Shown one piece after another: positions 8,545 to 17,962 of a DNA stretch of 64,000 nucleotides (within the stretch, counting starts at the first letter, position 1; each line of letters starts with the position of its first letter). The stretch lies in NCBI GenBank assembly GCA_030407315.1, contig JALQPE010001880.1, positions 31,106 to 95,105 of the forward strand. The letters run 5' to 3'. Source of the DNA: Asparagopsis taxiformis. Taxonomy: Eukaryota > Rhodophyta > Florideophyceae > Bonnemaisoniales > Bonnemaisoniaceae. A program made the translations under genes and the position numbers. The notes under the pieces are model-generated. The model did not search any database. It worked only from the letters and a program-made list of their open reading frames with translations, and was not told where the DNA came from.

Positions 8545-11500
8545 TCAGCGACACCCAGCCGAACAACGCTACACACAAAAATTCCGGCCGGACAATAACA
8601 TACTACCACCGAAAAACTACAGAGGTCCCTGGTGCAAATTCCATGGCAGCCCACACCACACCACGGAAAACTGCAGAGCCAGACAGTTCTTTCTTAGCCG
8701 CCACGAAAGGAAAGAGAAGCCTCACAAACCCGTTCGTGCTCTTGCAGTTACTACAGACCCATATCAACAACATTTCAGCGAAGAGTTTGAAAACGACTCG
8801 TCTGACAGTGTAAGTGCCCATGAGCCTCAAACCTTCATACTAGACTCCGGCGCTAACCCCACTCACCTAACTCGGGCCCTCCCAGGAATGACAAAGCACA
8901 AATCCAAGACCGTCACTGCAGACGGACATGCGTCTCGAACAACCCATCGTGACACAGTCACCCTATCTTTGTCCGACAAAAGCACCTTAACCCAGCATAC
9001 TGCTGTTGTTGCACCTTCATTAAGCACAAACCTACTTTCCGTAGGACAGCTTACTAAAACGCATGACGTCATCTTCACAAATGACCGTGCTTACATCACT
9101 TCACCCTCTGCTCCTCCCCCACCTGAGTCCATACTGGCCACAGTTCCAAAAACCTCCAAAGGCCTCTACCAGACCACTCCTCATTCACTTTCCTGCACTA
9201 CTCACACTTCCGCCAGCAATGCTGCTCGCTCCTTCCCCATCAAGGATAAGCGTACTAAAAATCCCAAACGTGGCAAGAGCAACCTACCCACTCCGAACCC
9301 ACCTCGACTGCCAAGAGCACCCCTCTGTAAACCACCACCATTCCGTCACAGCAATATCCACAAAAAACTGCGTAAAGCGAAGCAGAAGCGACGCCTGGCG
9401 AGACGTAGTCACCCCCCTCCGAAAATTCGAGTCCCACTTCCGTCAACCCTCCGTGACTATTATCATTGGCACATCAAGCTAAACCACATTCACCCGGCCA
9501 AACTTCATCATATGGCGAAACATAAATTAGTCAACGATCTGCCCCACACCCTTCTCCGCACACCTCCGAAGTTTACATGTTCGGGTTGCGCGATGGGAAA
9601 AATGCCTGCTGCCCCCTTCCATCGCCACCCGCGCACCGACCCCATCGGCTCTCACCTACACATTGATATATGTGGCCCCATGCCTATCCCCTCTCTCTCT
9701 AATAACCTCCATTTCATAACCTTCCTTGACCAGGGGAGCCGATACCTTCGTATAGTATGTGCTCCGACAAAATCAGAAGCGGCCAGAAACATTCAACCTC
9801 ACATCGACCATGTCCATCGCACTACCCCCCATCGCATATCTCAGCTTACATCCGACAATGCCCGTGAGTTCTATACTCACGTCCTCAATAGGTTCTACTC
9901 AGATAACCACATTTCTACAAACCCTACGATTCCCCATACCCCGCAGGAAAATTCGCTGGCAGAACGAATCAATCGCATCATAATGAATACTGCACGAACG
10001 ACCCTGCTGTCCTCCGGCCTCCCCCTCGAGCTCTGGGACTATGCAGCGTTAGCTGCAGCTGACGCATACAACCACACCCCTCATAGCGCAACAGCACAGC
10101 TTCCTGCTGCACTATGGTTCGACTGCAAACCTGAGATCCACACCATCCTTCCATTTGGTACGACTGGATACGTATACGACCCTGCGCCGCGAAATAAGCT
10201 CCAGCCACGAGCTGCCCTCCACCATTACATTGGTCGTTCCGATTACTATCACTACTTCATATACAATCCATCGACACAGAAAGTAACCCGATGCCGAATC
10301 GCTGATTTCCATCCCTATAATCCTGCAACTGACCCTGTCAGCACCATTCATACTGCTAACTTCAGTACCCTTCCCGATACCAACAGCATCATCCCCCCTC
10401 GGCCATATACAGAGCCCAAATCACTCAAGGCAGCTCGAGAAGCCCCGGATGCCACTGAATGGCAACTTGCATGGGACAAGGAATTGGACACTCTGGAACA
10501 GCGTGGTACATTGACCTTCATCCCCAAATCCCAGCTTCCCCCAGGAAACCAGCTGCTCCCATTCACCACCGTGCTAAAATTAAAACGCGACGAAAATGGC
10601 ACCCCGATCTCCCGAAAAGTCCGCTGTACAGTACGCGGAGACCGGCAGGTAGCCGGTCTACATTTCGATCCAACAGACCTCTCCAGCCCAGTGGCGAATC
10701 GCGATACTATCCGTGCGTCTCTCGTCTTTGCAGCAGCACACAATTACACTGTGTTACATTGGGATTTAGAATCCGCCTTTCTGCACGAAAAATTTACCGA
10801 AGACCGCAACATATACCTCCACCAACCACCCCGTTTCGACGGCTCACTCAAGTATCCAAATCATGTAGCACATCTGACGGAAAACATGTACGGGTGCAAA
10901 CAAGCCTGTAAGATTTTCACACAAGGCCTAGCTGACTTCCTCCATTCTATCAACTTCCAACGACTGAACTCAGATCCATGCTCATTCATTACCCACTCGG
11001 AAGACGATAAGTCCCAATTCGTTCTCCTCGTCATAACAGTCGATGACTTCTTGGTTATCACTAACCACATACCCCTAGCTAACAATATCCGCGACCGACT
11101 CTCTGAAAAATACAAAGTCAAAGACTTAGGCCAAGTTCAGCACATAATTGGTTGGAAAGTTGAGCGTGACGACAGTGGAATCACTATTTCACAGCCTGGC
11201 TACATAGCTTCCCTCCTCGAACGATTCAGAATGTGCGACTCAAAGACCTTCACTTCTCCTATCGCATCAGAACTCCTTTCCCCAAACCAGTCTTCTGCCA
11301 AACCGCTCGACACATCACGCCACGACTACAAAGCCCTAATTGGGTCACTACGATACCTGGCCGATTCAACTCGACCAGACATTGCGTTCATTGTCGGATA
11401 TCTAGGTCTATCTGCCCATAAACCAACGACTCACGACTGGCAGGCAGGCCTACGTGTTCTGCGCTACCTAAAGGGCACTCTTACCACTGGTATATACTAT

Positions 11501-12004
11501 AGCAGCCTCTTGACCTCCACTCTATCTGCGTATTCCGACTCTGACTTCGCAGCATGCCCCTCTACTCGTCGCTCCACCACTGGTTCCGTCATTTTCTACA
11601 ACGGCTCGCCGGTGGCCTGGCAATCTAAACGACAGCGGCACGTATCATCTTCTACGTTTGCAGCCGAATACACTGCTGCCTTTCACACAACACAGCTAAT
11701 TCAAAAAATCGTAGGCTTCTTAGCCTCCCTCCCGGGCCATGACAACACACCTGTCGACCTTTTCATCAACAACACAGCAGCTATCACATCTGCAACGGCC
11801 AAACACCCCACGCCTAGATCGCGCCATGTCGATGTTAAATATCACTGGCTCCGGGAGCAGGTTCAGAACGGCCTCATATCACCAACACACATATCCACAA
11901 CACAAAACCCCGCTGACCTACTCACGAAGTCACTCAAACCTGCCCAGTTCACACACAAACTCCCATTACTTCGCCTCGCAGCACACACGGTGCGCGGCGA
12001 CTGA
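8456..12004 (+). CDS. Ty1/copia pol polyprotein (PR-IN-RT-RH)
   Basis: The frame has no ATG at its start and overlaps the end of gag; it must be reached from gag. A Cys/His motif (WCKFHGSPHHTTENC) is followed by protease (FILDSGANPTHL), the GAG-pre-integrase zinc region (HWHIKLNHIHP ... CSGCAMGKM), and integrase core LHIDICGP, LTSDNAREF and PQENSLAER with DD35E spacing. Then come reverse transcriptase (HWDLESAFLHEKF, NMYGCKQACK, TVDDFLVIT) and RNase H (AYSDSDFAACPSTRRS, SSTFAAEY), ending NPADLLTKSLKP. All catalytic residues of a canonical copia pol are visible and the 1,182 codons are uninterrupted. It differs clearly from the two other copia-like polyproteins in the window. Confidence 0.93.
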   Translation: MPNKPRPLPIPLRRHEFSQTPHRSRRSPASQRHPAEQRYTQKFRPDNNILPPKNYRGPWCKFHGSPHHTTENCRARQFFLSRHERKEKPHKPVRALAVTTDPYQQHFSEEFENDSSDSVSAHEPQTFILDSGANPTHLTRALPGMTKHKSKTVTADGHASRTTHRDTVTLSLSDKSTLTQHTAVVAPSLSTNLLSVGQLTKTHDVIFTNDRAYITSPSAPPPPESILATVPKTSKGLYQTTPHSLSCTTHTSASNAARSFPIKDKRTKNPKRGKSNLPTPNPPRLPRAPLCKPPPFRHSNIHKKLRKAKQKRRLARRSHPPPKIRVPLPSTLRDYYHWHIKLNHIHPAKLHHMAKHKLVNDLPHTLLRTPPKFTCSGCAMGKMPAAPFHRHPRTDPIGSHLHIDICGPMPIPSLSNNLHFITFLDQGSRYLRIVCAPTKSEAARNIQPHIDHVHRTTPHRISQLTSDNAREFYTHVLNRFYSDNHISTNPTIPHTPQENSLAERINRIIMNTARTTLLSSGLPLELWDYAALAAADAYNHTPHSATAQLPAALWFDCKPEIHTILPFGTTGYVYDPAPRNKLQPRAALHHYIGRSDYYHYFIYNPSTQKVTRCRIADFHPYNPATDPVSTIHTANFSTLPDTNSIIPPRPYTEPKSLKAAREAPDATEWQLAWDKELDTLEQRGTLTFIPKSQLPPGNQLLPFTTVLKLKRDENGTPISRKVRCTVRGDRQVAGLHFDPTDLSSPVANRDTIRASLVFAAAHNYTVLHWDLESAFLHEKFTEDRNIYLHQPPRFDGSLKYPNHVAHLTENMYGCKQACKIFTQGLADFLHSINFQRLNSDPCSFITHSEDDKSQFVLLVITVDDFLVITNHIPLANNIRDRLSEKYKVKDLGQVQHIIGWKVERDDSGITISQPGYIASLLERFRMCDSKTFTSPIASELLSPNQSSAKPLDTSRHDYKALIGSLRYLADSTRPDIAFIVGYLGLSAHKPTTHDWQAGLRVLRYLKGTLTTGIYYSSLLTSTLSAYSDSDFAACPSTRRSTTGSVIFYNGSPVAWQSKRQRHVSSSTFAAEYTAAFHTTQLIQKIVGFLASLPGHDNTPVDLFINNTAAITSATAKHPTPRSRHVDVKYHWLREQVQNGLISPTHISTTQNPADLLTKSLKPAQFTHKLPLLRLAAHTVRGD

Positions 12005-12050
12005 CAAATAATTCTCATATTCTCTACGCACCGTATCTACTGCTACCACC

Positions 12051-12440
12051 TGACAAATAATTCTCTAATACTTTAATTAATTTAATTACATTCACAGTAG
12101 ACTCAAGCGTGAACATATACATGGCTGACGACGCGCCATCAAGTAAACGTCCGATAAGACGAATCTCTTTCTGTTGGATAAATACCTTTATCCTCGTATA
12201 ACCACTAAGTCACACCGGACATGTGGTTCATTGGTTTTACAGGTTATGGGCCCAGGCACTCCACTGGCACACTTCACACCATCCCGGGTTCAACTCCCGA
12301 CGACTACACACAACTTCCCTCCTGTCCGGGCCAAAATAGGCAGGTCTAAATACCGTGAGTGTTGGATAAATACCTTTATCCTCGTATAACCACTAAGTCA
12401 CACCGGACATGTGGTTCATTGGTTTTACACTTTCTCAACA
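12051..12440 (+). repeat. Right LTR of copia element, split by TRIM
   Basis: 12051-12171 corresponds to the first 121 bp of the left LTR. The last 6 bp (TCAACA) lie at 12435-12440. The 263 bp between are the TRIM plus its target duplication CTTTC. Confidence 0.92.
12172..12429 (+). mobile_element. TRIM: 258-bp miniature LTR retrotransposon
   Basis: Two identical 70-bp LTRs (12172-12241 and 12360-12429, TGTTGGATAAATACC ... GGTTTTACA) enclose only 118 bp. The internal part begins with the primer-binding site GGTTATGGGCCCAGGCAC at 12242. The 5-bp target duplication is CTTTC (12167-12171 and 12430-12434). There is no coding capacity. The element sits inside the copia right LTR, so it is younger than the copia insertion; identical LTRs agree. 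It shares the initiator-tRNA-Met half-primer type with its copia host element, so that copia family could have mobilised it (inference). Confidence 0.9.
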
Positions 12441-12445
12441 ATATG

Positions 12446-13020
12446 AATATCATATTTCGTGTCTGTGATTGGCGCAATATACTGTCTGCAAATTTCCCTT
12501 ATTTGATCTTTGATCTCTCCCCTCCCTGTGATTACAGAGAACCATTGCTTCCAAGGTACGGGTACATAGCTATCCATCCCTTGACCGAAGATCTTTTGAA
12601 TTGCTGATACAGAACTGTTATACTGCTGACCAGGTGTTGAAATTGTCCGCTCTCTCCAATGCATTGACAACAGGATATCAAAACACTATTTAGAACAATG
12701 ATGCTATGCTAGCAATTAAACTGATCATCGGACCAGCTCCCGATCAACCTCTTTCTGAAACCAGTCATCAACATACTGCTCCTTGCCGCTGCTGCAGAGA
12801 ACTAACACGTCGATCCAAGATAAGTTACCTTCTTTCATAACAGCTCTCTCCTCTGTGTTTGCATCTCCTGTTGCGGAAGAGAACGCAGCCAAATTTCTCT
12901 CCTCCCAAGATATCAGTTTCCAAACTGAGCGCTAAGGAAACTGTCCGTTCTGTCCCAGCTCGAAGGGCAGTTTTCGAGAAGCGACTGCTTTTTTCATTAC
13001 CTTATGCGCTCAAAGACGTA
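12446..13020. other. Intergenic, nothing recognised
   Basis: This follows the copia target site. It should contain the 3' flank or LTR of the older copia-like element (3751-7416), but I found no copy of it upstream of 3751. Confidence 0.35.
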
Positions 13021-13025
13021 ATTGT

Positions 13026-13253
13026 GTGGTCGTGAACGAGGGCGGTCCCGACGACAGAGATTGTTTTCGTTGTATACTACCATCACCGTCACCCTCTGTG
13101 ACACCCTCACCATCTGTTGGGTCTTCTACGGTACCACTCATAATTCCACCGTCAATCGCCAGCGTACCGTCTACTATTGGCCCAGTTATATCGATGGCGC
13201 CAGCTCCGGTGGAAATAGTGTTTGCGACAGTGCTCCCTGCACCGAGGCCGTGA
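13026..13253 (+). pseudogene. Fragment of the Cys-rich SPSPS-linker protein family
   Basis: One frame reads DCFRCILPSPSPSVTPSPSVG and continues Pro/Ser/Val-rich to a stop. This matches the end of the Cys-rich repeat (FRC) and the SPSPSVTPSPS linker of the four intact genes at 14.9, 21.4, 36.5 and 41.7 kb. No signal peptide and no C-terminal domain are present in frame. I read it as a decayed paralogue; a chance low-complexity match is possible. Confidence 0.45.
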
Positions 13254-14818
13254 AGGAGCTAGGATATAGCTGAGTAAGGTTTGTGATAGTCATCAGCATT
13301 TCTAGTCGGTGATGTCGCGCCAGTTGTAGAAGGGCGCAGCCAATGATAAAGTATGTTGTGAAAAAGTGAATTCTGAAAATGATTTCTCGGCAATCGCTGC
13401 CTTCTACGGCGGTGCTCGTGAGAAAAACCTAAGACTTGCAGTGTCTCTGAGGGACGATGGCTGGATGACGCCGACGAAATACATGGCAACCTTTTTCGAC
13501 CTCTGCAACATCTATCGCTGCAAATGGACCACATTACATTCGTTGAAAATAGGCATCACATTTGACATCGTTACCGTGGACTACTATCTTGTCTGGGCGG
13601 AATTTGTCGTTGCTGAACGCTGATCGGCAAAAGTTGCGTCGCAGTGAAGAATATACAGTACTATGTTACGGTTTGCATCTAGTAAGACGCTCACCGAGAT
13701 CGGCCCATACCCTATTCGACTCAACCCGATTACAGTTCTGCACAGCATACTGCAACGAGAAGCCTTCTATCCGTGCGACAAGTGTTCACACACTATTAGT
13801 GCACCTTTCAAATGTCCACCTACTCCCAACGGTGCGTTTTCGACAGCTGTCCGCCGAGAGTCAAACATTCATCATATATCATCCCGAAAACAACACCCAA
13901 ACCGCTCCAAATCACGCGAAAACGGCAAGTACAGTACAATACGATTTCCCATCACCCAACCACCGCGCATCGAAAACAACACGACCCAGACGCGAAATGC
14001 GACCGCAATCAGAACCGCAAATGTGCAAAGCAACCAATCAGCACCACCTCGGTCCTGTCGACGAAGCATTACGTCACACCGACACCACCGCAACGCCCAT
14101 CTCAACACGGCACGTGCCGTACCAAGCTACATCATCTCCAAGTTTCCAATCCGCAATCCAACCGTCACAATTACAGCCGGTCCACCGCGCGTCCAATGGC
14201 CACGCGGCGCGCAATGCCGCCCGAGCTTCCACGTCGCGGGAGGTGTGGAAGACGTGAATACCGTCCTTGACACATGACAGGACATGGCGGTGATGTATAA
14301 CCGACGAGATGTCCGTGACTGAATTTGAGTAGGCCGATAATTCACGATGGGATCTGTCTTCGCTGATTGTCATACATGGCATGGTCGCGATTTGATGACA
14401 TGTTTTGCAACGTGTCTGCGTGAAATTCGACTGCGATATACGTCACATACGATACGCGGCTTGTTGGGTGGTTTTGCTACGTGTTTACACAAACTTGCGT
14501 ACCGCTGTCTCGGTTCGCTCGGTGCTTGACACCCAATCGTGACAGTGGACATGTGTCATCCGATTCGATTCGCCGCTTTTCGCACACCTGTCCGTCGCCC
14601 TTTTCAAGTCACCCATGTCCTGTAAACATCCGACCGATGCACGTCTCGTACCCAAATTCCACATCTCGATGACAACCATATCCCGGAGGGCACGGGCCAT
14701 TCCCCGCCTCATTCCCGGATCATCTGTCAATCACCCGATCCACCAGACACCACTTCCACGTTCAACAAACCCATCACACCCACATCCCATCCCAACCCAA
14801 CCAACCTCCCACAAACAC
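13254..14818. other. Intergenic, no supported gene
   Basis: Several overlapping frames exist on both strands, but they are compositionally driven (His/Arg/Thr/Pro-rich), have no family signature and overlap one another. I annotate none. Confidence 0.5.
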
Positions 14819-14826
14819 TATATAAA
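14819..14826 (+). promoter_or_regulatory. TATA box of Cys-rich gene 1
   Basis: TATATAAA lies 96 bp upstream of the ATG at 14922. A C/A-rich, G-poor leader follows. The same arrangement is seen at 36421 and, less exactly, at 41546. Confidence 0.65.
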
Positions 14827-14921
14827 CCCACGCCAACCCGCATCAACCCCAACCACAACCACAATCGCACCCACAGCAACAACTAGCAACCAGGACCCAG
14901 CATCATCCCATCACCGCCACA

Positions 14922-15863
14922 ATGAATACATTCCAAACCCTGCTATCCGCGCTGCTCTTCATCGCGCTCCTCGCGCCAGCCATGGCCGAGACGCACGACT
15001 TTGACACAATGCCCACGATCCTACGCCAGCGCGGACGCGGCAACGGCCGCGGCCGTCGCTGCTCCGCGTGTCCAAGCGCATGTCTCCCCGTGCGTCGCGA
15101 AGCGCGCGATCTGTGTCGCACAGCCTGCGCGAGGCGTCGCAACTGCCGCGTACGCGGCTGCCGTATCCGCGACGGAAACCAAGTACGTCGTGGATTTCAA
15201 TGCACAAATCGTCCGCGTCGCACCCCGCGACCGACCGTTCCGCGTCCCGTCGTCCCCGCCCCGGCCCCAATCCCGGCACCCGCCCCCGTCCCTGCTCCCG
15301 CGCCGATCCTTGGTGGATTCTGCCCGAATGTCTGCAGGTTTAATAGTGATGTCGTCGGCGCTGAGTGCAACCAGCCCCTGTTCAGGGCGCGCGGATGCGT
15401 CGTGAGGACGTGTTTTGTCGGTAGTGCTCGAGGCCTCATCTGCCTGCAGGGTGTGCTTCCGACTGCTACGGCAACTGCTACGGCAACTGCGACCGCGACG
15501 GCTACGGCGTCGATGAGTCCTGGCGCTTCGCCGACGCCTACCGCGACGCCGTCGATTACGCCGACGCCGTCTCTGACGCCTTCGCCGTCGCCTTCGTGTG
15601 AGTTTACGGTGCAGGGAGCGCTGGGTGCGACGCCGATTGATGGGGTTTGTCGATGTGGTAATGTGGCGAGATTTGTTACTGTGCTGAGTCCGATCGGTAC
15701 TATTCCGGCGTGTTACAACTTGTGTCTGTCTCCGTTGTTGAATAGTAGATGTACGCCGGATAGCTTTGACCAGTTCTCTTCGGATGGAAGCACTGTGATT
15801 ACTACGTGTTGTACGGTCTGCCAGGGTACTGTTTCGCTGGTGACGAATCAGTGCATCTTCTAG
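14922..15863 (+). CDS. Secreted Cys-rich protein 1 (two Cys repeats)
   Basis: 313 aa. Residues 1-22 are a signal peptide (LLSALLFIALLAPAMA). An Arg-rich segment leads to Cys repeat 1 (CSACPSAC ... CRTAC ... CRVRGC ... GFQC), a Pro/Ala spacer (PAPAPIPAPAPVPAP), then Cys repeat 2 (CPNVCRF ... GCVVRTCFVG ... LIC). A TATATATA-coded Thr/Ala run and an SPTPTATPSITPTPS linker follow. The C-terminal domain is CEFTVQGALG ... GVCRCGN ... CYNLCLSPLL ... TTCCTVC ... TNQC. Four paralogues in the window share this layout. I know no named family for it. A secreted, possibly O-glycosylated wall or matrix protein is plausible because of the Ser/Pro/Thr linker; no enzymatic motif is visible. Confidence 0.8.
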   Translation: MNTFQTLLSALLFIALLAPAMAETHDFDTMPTILRQRGRGNGRGRRCSACPSACLPVRREARDLCRTACARRRNCRVRGCRIRDGNQVRRGFQCTNRPRRTPRPTVPRPVVPAPAPIPAPAPVPAPAPILGGFCPNVCRFNSDVVGAECNQPLFRARGCVVRTCFVGSARGLICLQGVLPTATATATATATATATASMSPGASPTPTATPSITPTPSLTPSPSPSCEFTVQGALGATPIDGVCRCGNVARFVTVLSPIGTIPACYNLCLSPLLNSRCTPDSFDQFSSDGSTVITTCCTVCQGTVSLVTNQCIF

Positions 15864-17182
15864 GAGGAATGTTTATGAATATGTGCGCGGTAGTGGAGAG
15901 TATAGAGGTAGGACTAGATGTTTTTGCGAGTACTCTTCAATTATAAATGTGTGATCGTTGATGTTTGAGATGGGATGTAGACGCAAGTGAAGGATAAACG
16001 ACGCGTATGTACGTTCAACGGGGGTGTGGTGGCGTTCGGAGCACGGTATGGATGGTTGTGATGAGACATCGCGTTGCTGGCTTGCGAACAATGAGAGTAT
16101 TGAGCGAGCTTGGTGGCAGGGAGGTTGGGGTTATTCGTTTGTAGACGTCTCGACGAGCGACACATTGTTCATCTCAGGATGCGGTCAAACAGCGTCAGCG
16201 ACTTACAGACGGTATTCTCCATGCGCCGTTGCAGATCGCAAGACTGCAAAAAATTCGGGTACATACAGGGGTAAGCTTGTAAGATACCGGGACATGACAT
16301 CAGTGTACACTAATCCCGCGAGTGTCAAGAACAACCCTATAAACGTGAACTGCACAACAAACAAGAGTACAGTAAAAGACAGGCTGTCCTATGGACTGCA
16401 CTGTCCAACAAGAGTGGAACGAGGCTCTACTAACGGTGTCCAACGATCACGTGAACGAAGATTACAGTGCCGAGGCCATCTCGATCGCATCGCACGCCTA
16501 CTATCGGCATACCGTCTGTTTGCGATATGGATAGGTATCTAGTTGTGAAGAAAAACAAACATCCCTAGCGCGTTTATTCCCGGTTCCCCAGTGCTCTTCG
16601 ATGAGCAGTTTGGTCGATAGACTGCTTCCAAACGCAAATTCTGGCACCAGTTTGGTCGCCGTTTCCGCGTGCGGTGGTGTGTGTTGAATTAAGAATTGAT
16701 GCTCTAGACGAGCCCTACCGCAATGGAGCGTGTATCGTGCAATGTGCGCTCGGGTTCCCGCTCGCATTTCTCGACTACAATGGGCTACTGTTCATAGAAT
16801 AGTATCAGTGCTTTACATTCATTCACTCTGCCTGCATTCGACAGTGAGAAGCTATTCGCGTCCTTTGCTGATCCATGTCACAAAACCCGGAATTGCACGC
16901 GCTTATCACCGCGGAAACTGATCGCACGTCTTCATCAAAACGTTCATCGCAACCCTGTGAGACGCATATAACGCATCCCTCCATCCATCCGCTCCAAAGT
17001 CTGCCGCAGGCTTGGTGGCAGTAGATCCGCAGTCACAATTACTTAAACAAGCTGTACACCGTATTTATCACCCTTGGTCGCAATAGCATCGATCCTCGCA
17101 AACGTATATTCCTAGAAACAAACACAAAACAATCATCACAAAACGCTCAGTCAGCCACCTGATTCACATCGCCAAACGCGCT
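15864..17182. other. Intergenic, no supported gene
   Basis: About 1.3 kb between two genes. Frames present are short and without signatures. Confidence 0.5.
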
Positions 17183-17962
17183 TCAAAACGCGCCACCTAC
17201 CAAAGTAGTTCTATGCACGAGCAAAAAGCCCAATTGCTCCATCTGCCGCACGCTCTGTCGAACCCTTTCCTTGCCATCACTAAAATACCTCGCATGAAAC
17301 TCGACAAGCACCTGATCCGCATTCAACGCCTCTCTCTTCGTCCACCAATCAGCAATGACATCAAACTCGGCGCCCTCGATGTCCATCTTCAAAATCGCAA
17401 GCCGCGTATGTCCCTCCGCGCGCATCATACTCCGCAGCGTCTGCACGTTGTACAGCCCCACGGTACCGTTCTGCGCGACGCCGTTCTGCTCCATGACTGT
17501 ATAGCTATCGATGTTTCCCTCGGGAAGCTTGAGACGTATGACGCCGTTATGGGCGGCGAGTCCGACGGGGTGGAAGATATATCCGGGGGGGATTTCACGC
17601 TTGGAGAATAGCTTTCGCGCGGATGGGGTCGGATCCCAACCGTGATGTTCGGTGCCGAATTCACGGATCATCGCCTCGTCCCAGCCGATGTTCTGTCCGA
17701 CGCCCACGGAGTACACCAGCGCGCCGCTGAGATGCGGCGACGCGCAGATCGTCCAGCCGCCGTACGAGTCGCCGCGCGACACGAGTTTGCGACAGTCCAG
17801 GAAGCGCGACGGGGCGGGCGCAGGCGGCGTCACGGCGGGACATGGCAGACTGCGCAGCAGCGTGGTGGTGTGGAGAGACCAGAGAGAGAGGGCGAAGATT
17901 ATCGCGCAGCTGAGAGGGATGATTGCGTTGGATAGACAGGCGCGCGTTTTCAGTCGATTCAT
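17183..17962 (-). CDS. METTL24/FkbM-like methyltransferase, type II membrane protein
   Basis: 259 aa from an ATG at 17962 to a TGA. Residues about 12-32 form one hydrophobic segment after a short basic N-terminus (MNRLKTR), as in Golgi type II membrane proteins. The catalytic part begins YSVGVGQNIGWDEAMIREFG, the SAM-binding glycine loop typical of the METTL24/Methyltransf_22 group. It continues with FHPVGLAAHNG, then LAILKMDIEGAEFDVIADWW, the conserved KMDIEGAE block shared with FkbM methyltransferases, and DQVLVEFHARYF. The length fits a complete family member. The substrate is unknown; related proteins are thought to methylate small molecules or glycans. The gene is single-exon and looks intact. 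Confidence 0.82.
   Translation of the reverse strand: MNRLKTRACLSNAIIPLSCAIIFALSLWSLHTTTLLRSLPCPAVTPPAPAPSRFLDCRKLVSRGDSYGGWTICASPHLSGALVYSVGVGQNIGWDEAMIREFGTEHHGWDPTPSARKLFSKREIPPGYIFHPVGLAAHNGVIRLKLPEGNIDSYTVMEQNGVAQNGTVGLYNVQTLRSMMRAEGHTRLAILKMDIEGAEFDVIADWWTKREALNADQVLVEFHARYFSDGKERVRQSVRQMEQLGFLLVHRTTLVGGAF

Larger units (their letters stand above)
7443..12445 (+). mobile_element. Canonical Ty1/copia LTR retrotransposon with TSD ATATG
   Basis: The left LTR is 7448-7574 (127 bp, TGACAAATAATT ... TCAACA). The right LTR starts at 12051, is interrupted by a TRIM after CTTTC, and finishes TCAACA at 12435-12440. The 5-bp duplication ATATG occurs at 7443-7447 and 12441-12445. The two LTRs differ at four positions by eye, so this is not a very recent insertion. 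The leader has a primer-binding site matching the initiator tRNA-Met anticodon arm. The element is inserted just behind another copia-like pol gene. The first 15 bases of the LTR also occur at 12002-12016, right at the pol stop codon. Confidence 0.93.

Noticed and set aside
13562..14277. Three long overlapping plus-strand frames
   Set aside because: They overlap in all phases, are Arg/His/Thr/Pro-rich and have no signature or signal peptide.
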